Source of the DNA: Clostridia bacterium
GTDB taxonomy: Bacteria > Bacillota > Clostridia > TANB77 > CAG-508
Reading direction: 5' to 3'
NCBI GenBank assembly: GCA_017625465.1
Contig: JAGAKS010000017.1
Location: 282,946-346,945, forward strand
Length of the DNA stretch: 64,000 nucleotides
Position 1 is the first letter of the stretch, and every line of letters starts with the position of its first letter. Shown piece after piece: positions 53,626 through 64,000 of this stretch. A model generated the notes under the pieces. It was not told the DNA's origin, did not search any database, and saw nothing but the letters and a program-made list of their open reading frames with translations. The translations under genes were made by a program, and so were the position numbers.

Positions 53626-54129
53626 TTAAAGTCCTTCTATTAAATTTACTATTATTTTGCCTTCTGGTAAATTTATTTCTTTTATTACCTCGTCTATTCC
53701 TGGTAATAATTTACTTTGGCCTAAGTCATTTTTTACAACATAAACATCATTGCTTCCAGTATCGAATATATCATCTACTATACCTAAATATTCATCTGTT
53801 TCAGTATATACCTCTAACCCTATCAAATCTGCTATATAATATACTCCTTCTGGCAATTCGCCTAAGTCTTCTCTTTTTACTAATATGTAAGAATTTCTTA
53901 GTTTTTCTGCCTCTTCAATAGTATTTATACCTACAAATTTAAGTATTACTTGGTTTTTGGCATATCCCACTTTTTCGATTTTATATTTTTGCATATCTCC
54001 TTTACTTTTAATCCAAACCTCTTTTAAAGTTTCAAATCGTTTTGGATCTTCAGTATAAGAATTAACTTTTACTTCGCCTTGCAAGCCTTTGACATTTACA
54101 ATTTGACCTAATTCTAAATAATTTTTCAC
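53626..54129 (-). CDS. rimM: 16S rRNA processing protein RimM
   Basis: 167 residues: N-terminal RimM barrel (YLELGQIVNVKGLQGEVKVN) and C-terminal PRC barrel (YYIADLIGLEVYTETDEYLG ... LLPGIDEVIKEINLPEGK). 30S maturation factor, overlapping the KH gene by one base. Confidence 0.93.
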   Translation of the reverse strand: MKNYLELGQIVNVKGLQGEVKVNSYTEDPKRFETLKEVWIKSKGDMQKYKIEKVGYAKNQVILKFVGINTIEEAEKLRNSYILVKREDLGELPEGVYYIADLIGLEVYTETDEYLGIVDDIFDTGSNDVYVVKNDLGQSKLLPGIDEVIKEINLPEGKIIVNLIEGL

Positions 54130-54362
54130 TAATCTAAAAACTCGATTGTTACTCTTTTATGTTCTTTTCCAGCAATAGCTTTCATAATAGTTCTAATTGA
54201 TTTAGCCATTTTACCTTGTTTACCAATTACTTTTCCCATATCTGCCCTATCAACTTTTACTTCATAGCAAATAGATTTATTATCATTAGTCTTTTCATTA
54301 ATAGATACTTCATCTTTGTTATCTACTAAATTTTTGATAACTACTTCTAGTATATCTTCCAT
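54129..54362 (-). CDS. khpA: KhpA, KH-domain RNA-binding protein
   Basis: 77 residues from MEDILEVVIKNLVDNKDEV (GAGGTG upstream). Single KH domain with ADMGKVIGKQGKMAKSIRTI (GKxG loop). In Firmicutes it dimerises with KhpB and affects cell elongation. It lies between rpsP and rimM, the normal place. Confidence 0.93.
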   Translation of the reverse strand: MEDILEVVIKNLVDNKDEVSINEKTNDNKSICYEVKVDRADMGKVIGKQGKMAKSIRTIMKAIAGKEHKRVTIEFLD

Positions 54363-54386
54363 TAAAAGCACCTCACTTGCATAAAA

Positions 54387-54623
54387 TTATTTGCTAGCAA
54401 CTTCGATAAGTTTTTTAACAGTGTCAGTTGGTTTAGCACCATTTTTTACCCATTCAGCTACTTTTTCTTTGTTTATTTCGATAGTTGCAGGTTCTGTCAT
54501 AGGATTGTATGTTCCTACTTTTTCAATTATTTTACCATCTCTTGGGCTTCTTGAATCTGCTACTACTACATGATAAAAAGGAGCTTTTTTCTTTCCAACT
54601 CTTTGTAATCTGATTTTTACCAT
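54387..54623 (-). CDS. rpsP: 30S ribosomal protein S16
   Basis: 78 residues, [49 protein letters not shown]. Typical bS16. GGAGGTG start. Confidence 0.95.
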   Translation of the reverse strand: MVKIRLQRVGKKKAPFYHVVVADSRSPRDGKIIEKVGTYNPMTEPATIEINKEKVAEWVKNGAKPTDTVKKLIEVASK

Positions 54624-54669
54624 TTAAAATTCACCTCCGCGTTATTATTTATATAATTTTAATTATATA

Positions 54670-56034
54670 CTACTTAAAATTTTTGAACTCAGGCATATCT
54701 TTTATTTTATTCATATCTAAGTTCTTCATAAATTTATTCATTCCTTTTCCAGATGTCATTTGTTTCATAAGTTTTTGAGTCATCTCAAAAGATTTCATAA
54801 ATTTATTTATTTGTTCAACTGTTGTTCCACTTCCTTTTGCAATTCTCAAACGTCTACTTCCATTTAATATTTTTGGATTTCTACGTTCTTCTTTTGTCAT
54901 GGAACAGATTATTGCTTCTATTTTTACAAATTCTTTATCATCAATTTTTACATCTTTCATAGCACTGAAACCTGGTATCATTTTTAATATTGATGAAAAA
55001 GATCCCATTTTTTTCATTTGCCTTAATTGTGATAAATAATCCTCTAAATCGAAGTTTTGTTTTTTTAATTTTTTCTCAAGCTTTTCAGCTTCTTCTAAGT
55101 CAAAAGTTTCTTCTGCTTTTTCTATTATTGAAAGTACATCTCCCATTCCAAGAATTCTTGATGCCATTCTTTCTGGATGAAATACTTCTATATCGCTAAG
55201 TTTTTCACCAGTAGCAATATATTTTATTGGTCTACCAGTTACTTTTTTTGTAGATAATGCTGCACCACCTCTTGTATCACCATCTAATTTTGTAAGTATA
55301 ATTCCATCAATTCCAAGTTCTTCGTTAAATGTAGTTGCTACATTTACTGCATCTTGACCTGTCATTGAATCTACTACTAATAAGATTTCATGTGGCTTAA
55401 CATCTTTTTTCAAGTCCTTAAGCTCTTGCATAAGAGCTTCATCAATCTGAAGACGTCCAGCTGTATCTAGTATGATAACATCATTCATTTTTGAGATTGC
55501 ATAAGACATTGCTTGCTTTGCAATTATTTTAACATCTTTAGTATTTTCATTAACATATACTGGAATGTCAAGTTGTTTTCCAACAACTTGTAATTGCTTT
55601 ATAGCAGCTGGTCTGTAAACATCACATGCAACTAATAATGGCTTTTTACCTTGCTTTCTAATAATATTAGCAAGTTTTCCAGATGTAGTTGTTTTACCAG
55701 AACCTTGAAGTCCTACAAGCATTATTATTGTAGGTGGATTTGGAGTAAAGTTTATTCTAGCTTCTTCTCCTCCTAATAATTCAACTAATTCATCTTTAAC
55801 TATCTTTACAACTTGTTGACCTGGAGTAAGTGATTTTAAAACATCTTGACCTAAAGCTTTTTCTTCAATAACTTTTATAAAATCTTTAACAATTTTATAG
55901 TTAACATCAGCTTCTAAAAGTGCAAGTTTTACTTCTCTTAAAACCTCTTTTAAATCACTCTCTGTGATACGAGCTTTTCCTCTAAGTTTTCTAGTTATAT
56001 CTTGCAAGCGTGAAGATAATCCTTCAAAAGCCAT
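54670..56034 (-). CDS. ffh: Signal recognition particle protein Ffh
   Basis: 454 residues from MAFEGLSSRLQDITRKLRGK. The ATG at 56034 is preferred over the one at 56040, since AGAGG is nine bases away and the upstream choice would add Met-CGG. NG domain (GLQGSGKTTTSGKLA, DTAGRLQ, TKLDGDTRGGAA) and C-terminal methionine-rich M domain. Targets membrane proteins to FtsY. Confidence 0.95.
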   Translation of the reverse strand: MAFEGLSSRLQDITRKLRGKARITESDLKEVLREVKLALLEADVNYKIVKDFIKVIEEKALGQDVLKSLTPGQQVVKIVKDELVELLGGEEARINFTPNPPTIIMLVGLQGSGKTTTSGKLANIIRKQGKKPLLVACDVYRPAAIKQLQVVGKQLDIPVYVNENTKDVKIIAKQAMSYAISKMNDVIILDTAGRLQIDEALMQELKDLKKDVKPHEILLVVDSMTGQDAVNVATTFNEELGIDGIILTKLDGDTRGGAALSTKKVTGRPIKYIATGEKLSDIEVFHPERMASRILGMGDVLSIIEKAEETFDLEEAEKLEKKLKKQNFDLEDYLSQLRQMKKMGSFSSILKMIPGFSAMKDVKIDDKEFVKIEAIICSMTKEERRNPKILNGSRRLRIAKGSGTTVEQINKFMKSFEMTQKLMKQMTSGKGMNKFMKNLDMNKIKDMPEFKNFK

Positions 56035-56054
56035 CCGCATGTACCTCTCTTTTC

Positions 56055-56402
56055 TTAAACTAAATAGTTTAATTTGTTTTTTACATCCTGAAGAATATTT
56101 GCTATTTCTTTATCTGAAGAACTATTCTTTATTTTAGATATTTCAGATAAAATTGAGCTAATTGTTTCTTCTTGCATTAAAGTTTTTTTCATAACACCTA
56201 ACTTTTCTTCGTATTCGAAAAGCTTATTCTCTCCCTTCTTGAGATTATCTCGAACAGCTTGCCTTGTTATGCCTTCATTTTCTGCGATTTCTGACAAAGA
56301 TAAATCTCTGTTGTAGTAGTCATCTAATAGATTATATTGTTTTTCTGTAAGTAATTTACCATAAGTTTCTAATAAAATACTTATTTTTACATTATCATCC
56401 AT
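56055..56402 (-). CDS. ylxM: YlxM family SRP-associated HTH protein
   Basis: 115 residues with an RNA polymerase sigma-like HTH (LSLSEIAENEGITRQAVRDNLKKGEN). YlxM stimulates the SRP GTPase; it precedes ffh as in other Firmicutes. Confidence 0.9.
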   Translation of the reverse strand: MDDNVKISILLETYGKLLTEKQYNLLDDYYNRDLSLSEIAENEGITRQAVRDNLKKGENKLFEYEEKLGVMKKTLMQEETISSILSEISKIKNSSSDKEIANILQDVKNKLNYLV

Positions 56403-56485
56403 TAAATACCACCTCTTTTTCTGTAATGCTATTATACTTTACACCATTTTTGTTCAAAAGTCAATAGAAAACAGCAAAAAAGCAT

Positions 56486-56521
56486 AAAAAAACACAAAGT
56501 TTTTAACTTTGTGCATTTTTT
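56486..56521 (-). terminator. Terminator after rpmF
   Basis: CACAAAGTT-ttta-ACTTTGTG stem and T run on the minus strand, just behind the rpmF stop. Confidence 0.7.
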
Positions 56522-56522
56522 A

Positions 56523-56708
56523 TTATTTGTCTGCTTTTTTTGCAACTACTTCTTTTCCATCATAGTATCCGCAATTTGAACATACAGTATGTGGTCTAAC
56601 TGGTTCATGGCAATGTGGACAAGTAGATAAATTTGTTTCTTCTATTTTCCAAGTTGATCTTTTTGCACCTGTTCTTGCTTTTGACCATCTTCTTTTTGGT
56701 TGTGCCAT
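56523..56708 (-). CDS. rpmF: 50S ribosomal protein L32
   Basis: 61 residues: MAQPKRRWSKARTGAKRSTW and the zinc cluster CPHCHEPVRPHTVCSNCGYY. AAGGAGG upstream. Confidence 0.95.
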   Translation of the reverse strand: MAQPKRRWSKARTGAKRSTWKIEETNLSTCPHCHEPVRPHTVCSNCGYYDGKEVVAKKADK

Positions 56709-56820
56709 CCTAAATCCCTCCTTTAGCTTATTTAAAATCTATATGTCTATATATTTATTTCCATAAAGTTACTATGATAGTATACTATGATTTATTGGGT
56801 TTGTCAATACTTTTTTAGAA

Positions 56821-58830
56821 TTATTTTACTCCATAATCATTATTATCTTTCTGCTCTTTTCCATCTCTTGTTTGGCTTATTCCTCTTTCATTTTCGCCAT
56901 TTTCCAGCCTAGTAATATTTACTGTATCTTCCATAAGATTGTAAAAACGTTCTAAACTTTGATTTTTACCAGATTGTCTATATGATTCATTAAAATCGTA
57001 AGAATTATAAGCATCGGCAAATTCCACTCGTAACCCTTCATTACGTTTTTCTGCATTTGCAATTTTTTCAGAAGTTCTAACTCTTTTTCTTCTGTCGACA
57101 ATAACCATTGGTACAGCATTTAGCTTTCTTCTTGCTCTATCTTCAATAACATCTTCATGCACTCCAAATACACTTTTAACACCATTTATTATATTTTCCA
57201 TTTCCTCTGTATATTGTCCACCTAATTCTCTGATTGAAAAAGCTCTCATGTCTGCCAAAGAATCTTGAACACTATATTCGCCTTTAACCTTAACACTAGA
57301 ATTTCTTAATATTTGTTCTTCTAATGCAATATTTGCAAGTTCAATATCTCTTAGTTTGCCTAAACCTCTAATTCTAGCAAACCAAGATATTTTTCTATTT
57401 TGTAATTCTTGTTTTTTCCTATCTAATAATCTCAATTTAGTACTTTTAATAGTATCTTGAATTTTCTTGTCTAATTCTTTTTTGGTTTCAAACATAGCCT
57501 CTTCTGAATAATCTCTTACAGTATCCATTAGTAGATTTTGATTTACTCTTACGTTTGTTGCAATTCCTCCAAATTCTTGCATTTTATCAGTAGCAGAAAT
57601 AGCAGATTTTTCGTCATCAAAAGAACTTTGTTGTAATATTTCTATTTTATGTTTCATTACTTCTATGTTTTGTGATATTTGTGATATATTAGGTTCTATT
57701 TTGTTATTTTCTACACGCATATTAAATGGAATTCCAAGTAATTTTGCCATATTATAATACTTCATTTCTTCATCTTTTAAAGCGTAATATTGACTAGTAT
57801 ATGTGTCTGGAACCTTATCCATTACCATATTAAACCTATTTTTTAAACTTCCAAACTCTTTTGATTTTTCTTGTATTCTTTCAGCCTGTCTTCTTTTAGC
57901 TTCTTCACGCCATATACGCGCTTCTTCTTCTCTATTCATATCATAAGCTAACTTAAATTCTTTTTCACGCTCTACAAACAAACCTTGAACATATTTATTC
58001 ATTATTTCTTCGAAAGCCGTAACCTCAGGTGAAATTTCACTTATTTTTTTCCAAACCTCTTCTTTTTCTTTAGATAAATATGCTCTATCTTCTGCATCTT
58101 CACCTCTTCTAGATAAAAGCCATTGATATTTATCTTCTAAAGCTTCTAATTCTTTTCCTTTTTCTATTATATTAACAAAATTTTCTCTTATTTGTTCTTG
58201 AAGTTTCTGTTTTTCTCCTTCTTTAAATTCTTGCATTTCAGGTTTTTCAAGTTCGACGTCGTAATACTTATACCCATCCCAATCACTTCTAAAATTCAAG
58301 CTTTTTATTTGAGTAAAAGGAGCTAATATATATTCACTTTCATATCTATCTAAATTTTCTCTTCCAACAAATTCATCAACATTTATAAAAGGAATATCTG
58401 TGCCTGGCAAGATTCTTAAAAATGCTGCATTTCCATATCTTCCAAAGCTTTTAGCTGTAGTTTCATTAGTGGTTGTAGAAAGAATTTTATTATATTTACT
58501 TCCAGCATGCAAATTTCGCACTTCATCATTTGAAGTTCCTCTCATTAATTTATAAGGAGCTGGTTCATCATACATATTTTTTACCATAGCTGAATAGACA
58601 TCAGCAGCATTTTCAAGCGCCGCTAAAACTTCTTCGCCTGCTTCTTCTTTAGTTTTATCGGGATTTATTCCTGGTAAAAGCCAACCTTGGTTAAAAGATT
58701 TAAGATAATCTCTTACGTTAAAGCCAATAAGCGAATTCATAACAGCATGACCTGAATTAATGTATTTTTCGACTGATGCTCTTTCTACTGGAGTAATTTT
58801 AGATTTTAATTTAGCTTCTTCTAAATCCAT
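56821..58830 (-). CDS. Putative ADP-ribosyltransferase with long coiled-coil C-terminus
   Basis: 669 residues from MDLEEAKLKSKITPVERASV (start 58830 behind AAAGGAA). The order of the R-S-E class of toxin ADP-ribosyltransferases is visible: YKLMRGTSNDEV (Arg), KILSTTTNETTAKSFG (STS-like), RYESEYILAPFTQIKS (ExE, here ESE). This ART fold occupies about residues 1-200. The remainder is charged and helical (QELQNRKISWFARIRGLGKLR). No signal peptide, so it stays in the cytosol or is secreted by an unknown route. No adjacent immunity gene is obvious. Similar to VIP2/C3-like or phage head-ART proteins, but catalytic activity is inferred. Confidence 0.65.
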   Translation of the reverse strand: MDLEEAKLKSKITPVERASVEKYINSGHAVMNSLIGFNVRDYLKSFNQGWLLPGINPDKTKEEAGEEVLAALENAADVYSAMVKNMYDEPAPYKLMRGTSNDEVRNLHAGSKYNKILSTTTNETTAKSFGRYGNAAFLRILPGTDIPFINVDEFVGRENLDRYESEYILAPFTQIKSLNFRSDWDGYKYYDVELEKPEMQEFKEGEKQKLQEQIRENFVNIIEKGKELEALEDKYQWLLSRRGEDAEDRAYLSKEKEEVWKKISEISPEVTAFEEIMNKYVQGLFVEREKEFKLAYDMNREEEARIWREEAKRRQAERIQEKSKEFGSLKNRFNMVMDKVPDTYTSQYYALKDEEMKYYNMAKLLGIPFNMRVENNKIEPNISQISQNIEVMKHKIEILQQSSFDDEKSAISATDKMQEFGGIATNVRVNQNLLMDTVRDYSEEAMFETKKELDKKIQDTIKSTKLRLLDRKKQELQNRKISWFARIRGLGKLRDIELANIALEEQILRNSSVKVKGEYSVQDSLADMRAFSIRELGGQYTEEMENIINGVKSVFGVHEDVIEDRARRKLNAVPMVIVDRRKRVRTSEKIANAEKRNEGLRVEFADAYNSYDFNESYRQSGKNQSLERFYNLMEDTVNITRLENGENERGISQTRDGKEQKDNNDYGVK

Positions 58831-58960
58831 AATTTTATTTCCTTTAAAATATTTCAAGTATATTTTATTACAAACGAAAAATATATACAAGCCATTTTGT
58901 AACACTTTTTTTCTATTCGAATAATATATACCATAATCACTTTAAAGGGGGGAATTCGAA

Positions 58961-59095
58961 ATGCCAGAAAACAGAGGTTGCGGATGCGGTTGTGGATTAT
59001 TTGGTGGAGATAACGACTGCTTATGGATTATAATCCTTTTAATTATACTTTTCTGCTGTTGTGGAAACAACGGTGGTAGAGGTGGATGTTGCTAA
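58961..59095 (+). CDS. Small Cys/Gly-rich membrane protein
   Basis: 44 residues: MPENRGCGCGCGLFGGDNDC, then LWIIILLIILFCCCG and a Gly-rich tail GGRGGCC. AAGGGGGG lies seven bases before the ATG. Small proteins with a Cys-rich head and one hydrophobic helix are common in Clostridia (often in spores) and have no defined function. Confidence 0.75.
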   Translation: MPENRGCGCGCGLFGGDNDCLWIIILLIILFCCCGNNGGRGGCC

Positions 59096-59104
59096 TTTAG
59101 CAAC

Positions 59105-59132
59105 AAAAAAGCTCCTTCAAAGGAGCTTTTTC
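59105..59132. terminator. Bidirectional terminator between the Cys-rich gene and groEL
   Basis: AAAGCTCCTT-c-AAAGGAGCTTTTT stem with A and T runs. Confidence 0.8.
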
Positions 59133-59137
59133 CTATT

Positions 59138-61098
<1,961 letters not shown>

Positions 61099-61125
61099 TT
61101 AGCAGTCTAACTTAACGACTGCTAA
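61099..61125 (-). promoter_or_regulatory. CIRCE operator (HrcA site) of groESL
   Basis: TTAGCAGTC-N9-GACTGCTAA, the CIRCE inverted repeat with the usual 9-base spacer; the centre of each arm is AGTC/GACT rather than ACTC/GAGT. A TTGACA (near 61152) upstream on the minus strand would give the promoter. Confidence 0.85.
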
Positions 61126-61173
61126 TAATTTATACCCTTTTATTTAAATTGTCAATACTATTTGTAAAAAAAA

Positions 61174-62100
61174 TTAAATTTTTGCTCCACAGATTTTACA
61201 ATACTTACTATCTTTTTCCAGTAAATTACCGCATTTTACGCAAATTCCAATATTACTTTTATATGTAATTTCTCCTTCATCATCAAGATAAATTTTTACA
61301 TTGTCTTTATCTATCATAGTATAATTGTCTTTAATTTTTTCTAGTACTGAATCTAACCTTTTTAAAACTAATTGATTTTCTACACTTAAATCTTTCTCAT
61401 CTGCAACAATTTCTAAATCTGTAAGTTTAAAATAAGTTATTTTTATACCACGTTTTTTTAATTTTAAATCATATTCGTTTTCTTTTACTTTTATTTCTAA
61501 TTCACTTGTTTTAGTTTTTACAAGCTCCATAGACAATTTGTATTCGTTAGATAATTCATTTATGCCTTCTTGAATAGAATTTATTGCTTGTTTTCTAATT
61601 TGCTCAATAAGTTCTAATTTTGAATAATGGTCTCGAACCCCAAAAACTTTAGAAAAGAATAAATACGGATCTTCAATTTTAAAATTAAAAACTCCTTTGC
61701 AAGTAATTCTAGTTTTAATAGGTTTTTCTTTTGACCAATCAATATATTCCATAGGTTTATCTATTGAAAATTTATTGTTGATAATTTCTTTAGTATTAAA
61801 AACTATTATACAAAGCTCTGAATCATCTTTTTTAGGCTGAGTAAAATTTCTCCATTTTTCCATTTCTTTACGTGTTTTGGCCTGTTTAGAGCTTTCTATT
61901 TCATACATTCCTTTTTTATGAATTGCATCATATACTTTTCCAGCTTTATATAAAATAGCATATTGACCTTCTTTTAACATTACTGCTCTTTTATTTTCTA
62001 TTTTATCTGGTAATCGTACAACTAAAGTATCATTATCCATATCATCACATTGTATTACTTTAGTCATGTCCGCTTCTGGACTAAGTTTTGCAAATTTCAC
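61174..62100 (-). CDS. SPFH-domain protein with C-terminal zinc ribbon (YdjI-like)
   Basis: 308 residues. VMLKEGQYAILYKAGKVYDAI, TRITCKGVFNFKIEDPYLFF and the helical SPFH region follow the virion-core/YdjI type; ICVKCG...CKICG is a zinc ribbon. In Bacillus such proteins help recruit phage shock or membrane stress proteins. Between pyrG and groES. Confidence 0.8.
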   Translation of the reverse strand: MKFAKLSPEADMTKVIQCDDMDNDTLVVRLPDKIENKRAVMLKEGQYAILYKAGKVYDAIHKKGMYEIESSKQAKTRKEMEKWRNFTQPKKDDSELCIIVFNTKEIINNKFSIDKPMEYIDWSKEKPIKTRITCKGVFNFKIEDPYLFFSKVFGVRDHYSKLELIEQIRKQAINSIQEGINELSNEYKLSMELVKTKTSELEIKVKENEYDLKLKKRGIKITYFKLTDLEIVADEKDLSVENQLVLKRLDSVLEKIKDNYTMIDKDNVKIYLDDEGEITYKSNIGICVKCGNLLEKDSKYCKICGAKI

Positions 62101-62130
62101 TTCAATTTCTCCTTTGTATATCTTGTAATT

Positions 62131-63735
62131 TTATTTTGCTTTTTGCTCTTTAGCAGCTTTTACTAATGCTGTAAATAATGGTGCTGGTCTATCTGGTCTT
62201 GATTTAAATTCTGGATGGAATTGTACACCAACAAAGAATGGATGCTCTTTATTTTCTACAATTTCAACTAATGTTCCATCTGGTGATGTTCCAGAACATT
62301 TTAGTCCAGCATTTTCTAGTCTTTCTTTATATGAGTTATTATATTCAAATCTATGACGATGTCTTTCACTAATATCTTCTTGTCCGTAGATTTCATAAGC
62401 AATAGTGCCTTTTTCAATATGGCATGGATAAGCACCTAAACGCATTGTGCCACCTTTTTCTGTGACTGTTTTTTGTGTTTCCATTATATGTATAACTGGG
62501 TTTTCAGTAGTAGAACTAAATTCAGCAGAATTTGCATCTTTTAATCCTAATACATTTCTTGTATATTCAACTACTGCCATTTGCATTCCTAAACAAATTC
62601 CTAAGAATGGAATGTTGTTTTCTCTAGCATATTTTATTGCAAGAATTTTTCCTTCAATTCCTCTGTTTCCAAAGCCTCCTGGAACTAAAATTCCATTATA
62701 TTCTGAAAGAATTTCTGCAACATTATCTTCTTTTATTGTTTCTGAATCAATATATCCAATCTCTACGTCTACACCATTTGCAAATCCACCGTGACGTAAG
62801 CTTTCAGCAACTGACAAATATGCATCTTGAAGTTGCATATATTTTCCAACTAATGCTATTTTTACACTACCTTCTAATTTAGTAATTTTTTCTATCATAG
62901 CTTCCCAATCACTATTGTTAGCTTCTACTTTATCTAAATTTAAGTGTTTGCAAACTACTCTAGCTAAACCTTCTTTTTCTAATAAAAGTGGAACTTCATA
63001 TAATGTTCTTGCTGTTAAATTTGGTATAACATTTTCAGGTCTAACATTACAAAATAGAGCTATTTTATCTCTAATTTCATTTGGAATTTCAAGTTCACTT
63101 CTACATACTAAAATGTCTGGTTTAATACCAAATGATTGTAATTCTTTTACAGAGTGTTGTGTAGGTTTTGATTTTAATTCATTAGAGCCAGAAATATATG
63201 GAAGTAAAGTTACGTGTACATAAAGTACATCTTCTCTAGCTTTTTCAAGTCCTACTTGTCTAATAGCTTCAATAAAAGCTAAACTTTCAATATCTCCAAC
63301 TGTTCCACCAAGTTCTGTAATTACAACATCTACATCACTATTTTCAAAACTATAAATTTTTTCTTTTATTTCATTAGTTACATGAGGAATTACTTGAACG
63401 GTTTTTCCTAAATAATCTCCTCTTCTTTCTTTATTAATAACATTTTGATAAATTTTACCAGATGTTATACTACAATTTCTAGTTAAATTAACATCTGTAA
63501 ATCTTTCATAGTGTCCTAAATCTAAATCTGTTTCAGCTCCATCATCTGTAACGAAAACTTCACCATGTTCATAAGGGCTCATTGTTCCTGGATCAACATT
63601 TATATAAGGATCAAATTTTTGATTAACAACTTTATATCCTCTATTTTTAAGCAATCTTCCTAAAGATGATGCTGTTATTCCTTTTCCTAGTCCTGATACT
63701 ACTCCTCCTGTTATAAAAACGTATTTTGTACTCAT
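62131..63735 (-). CDS. pyrG: CTP synthase
   Basis: 534 residues from [19 protein letters not shown] (start 63735 behind GGAAGGAG). Synthase domain with [15 protein letters not shown], glutamine amidotransferase domain with nucleophile GICLGMQ and VGVQFHPE. Converts UTP to CTP. A leader hairpin precedes it. Confidence 0.97.
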   Translation of the reverse strand: MSTKYVFITGGVVSGLGKGITASSLGRLLKNRGYKVVNQKFDPYINVDPGTMSPYEHGEVFVTDDGAETDLDLGHYERFTDVNLTRNCSITSGKIYQNVINKERRGDYLGKTVQVIPHVTNEIKEKIYSFENSDVDVVITELGGTVGDIESLAFIEAIRQVGLEKAREDVLYVHVTLLPYISGSNELKSKPTQHSVKELQSFGIKPDILVCRSELEIPNEIRDKIALFCNVRPENVIPNLTARTLYEVPLLLEKEGLARVVCKHLNLDKVEANNSDWEAMIEKITKLEGSVKIALVGKYMQLQDAYLSVAESLRHGGFANGVDVEIGYIDSETIKEDNVAEILSEYNGILVPGGFGNRGIEGKILAIKYARENNIPFLGICLGMQMAVVEYTRNVLGLKDANSAEFSSTTENPVIHIMETQKTVTEKGGTMRLGAYPCHIEKGTIAYEIYGQEDISERHRHRFEYNNSYKERLENAGLKCSGTSPDGTLVEIVENKEHPFFVGVQFHPEFKSRPDRPAPLFTALVKAAKEQKAK

Positions 63736-63748
63736 TTTTTCTCCTTCC

Positions 63749-63800
63749 AACCCATCTAAAAAACAAAAAACAGATAAAAAATGGGTTTTTTTTTATCTGT
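63749..63800 (-). promoter_or_regulatory. pyrG leader hairpin/attenuator with loop complementary to the RBS region
   Basis: Stem ACAGATAAAAAA / TTTTTTATCTGT (63770-63800) followed by TTTTTT is a strong terminator. The loop contains AACCCAT (63781-63787), perfectly complementary to ATGGGTT (63749-63755) just upstream of GGAAGGAG. Candidate attenuator or pseudoknot control of pyrG. Confidence 0.6.
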
Positions 63801-63829
63801 TCGAAATCGATTTGATTTTCAACATAATC

Positions 63830-63858
63830 ATTGTATCATTTTAGCTTTCAAAAATCAA
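63830..63858 (-). promoter_or_regulatory. pyrG promoter
   Basis: TTGATT (63853-63858), 17 bases, TACAAT (63830-63835). The transcript would not begin with the GGGC run used for CTP reiterative control in Bacillus. Confidence 0.55.
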
Positions 63859-63871
63859 GTTTTTTAAGAAA

Positions 63872-64000
63872 TTATTTTGAAATTTTATTTACAAATTCTT
63901 CGTGTTCTTTTATGTCTTCTTCAACTCTTTTTACTTTAGCATCTATAAATTTATATACTTTTTCAATTTGTTTATAATCTTCATTTTTAGCAAAGTTTAT
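63872..64000 (-). CDS. C-terminal fragment of an unidentified protein
   Basis: 42 residues up to TAA at 63872: INFAKNEDYKQIEKVYKFID and VKRVEEDIKEHEEFVNKISK. Charged helix or coiled coil; no family recognised. The rest lies outside the window. Confidence 0.6.
   Translation of the reverse strand: MNFAKNEDYKQIEKVYKFIDAKVKRVEEDIKEHEEFVNKISK

Noticed and set aside
56035..56040. An in-frame ATG CGG at the start of ffh as an ordinary Arg CGG codon
   Set aside because: The ATG six bases later is nine bases from AGAGG and gives the standard Ffh N-terminus MAFEGLSSRL, so the CGG lies in the leader.

Overview
This window is AT-rich (roughly 28-30% G+C by eye) chromosomal DNA of a low-GC Gram-positive bacterium, most likely an uncultivated gut member of the Clostridia. 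Support: canonical Firmicutes blocks (ylxM-ffh-rpsP-khpA-rimM-trmD-rplS, gatCAB, gpsA-plsY-der, groES-groEL with a CIRCE operator), a BofA-like protein, anaerobic ribonucleotide reductase, tetrahydrofolate and cyclic-di-GMP riboswitches, strong AGGAGG-type ribosome binding sites and short TTGACA/TATAAT promoters. Most genes lie on the minus strand.

Layout. 1-4200: amidase (partial), rimO, bofA-like, rng, pth. 4200-10600: two glycosyltransferases, Sua5, a GNAT enzyme, an iron-sulfur F420H2-dehydrogenase-like protein with a polysaccharide pyruvyl transferase, and a possible 38-residue gene. 10.7-13.2 kb: tagO/wecA-like gene, rpiB, rpsT. 13.2-24.2 kb: gatB-gatA-nucleotidase-gatC, gpsA-plsY-der, a GT-C-like membrane protein, dCMP deaminase, MATE pump. 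24.3-30.2 kb: surface-exposed or membrane-anchored proteins, two of them behind nearly identical c-di-GMP-I riboswitches. 30.4-30.8 kb: tRNA-Tyr, tRNA-Met and a structured element carrying a copy of the tRNA-Tyr 3' end. 30.9-40.8 kb: mutS2, a folate operon (THF riboswitch, folT, ECF ATPase and T protein, folC) interrupted by a foreign ORF, lexA, tsaE, HIT, guaD. 40.95-46.49 kb: a 5.5 kb degraded genomic island (Fic, Xre regulator, integrase remnant) bounded by a 14-bp repeat of a tRNA-Gly 3' end. 46.5-46.8 kb: three tRNA-Gly genes. 46.9-64 kb: GntR/ABC operon, nrdDG with a Crp-like regulator, the ffh-rplS operon, an ADP-ribosyltransferase-like protein, groESL, an SPFH protein and pyrG.

The main discovery candidate is a quadruplet-decoding system. 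One of the three tRNA-Gly genes (46476-46549) has anticodon loop CUUCCGA instead of CUUCCAA, so bases 34-37 read UCCG and could pair with four-base codons CGGN. Three genes in the window (rimO, the tagO-like gene, and the integrase remnant) each carry exactly one extra base, always a C directly in front of a GGN glycine codon, which makes an in-frame CGGT or CGGA. In each case reading the four bases as one glycine restores the full reading frame and the conserved residue. In a manual scan of the other real genes I found no in-frame CGG at all. The coupled observation (dedicated tRNA, matching sites, matching amino acid, absence of CGG elsewhere) is difficult to explain by sequencing error alone, although that has to be excluded with reads or peptides.
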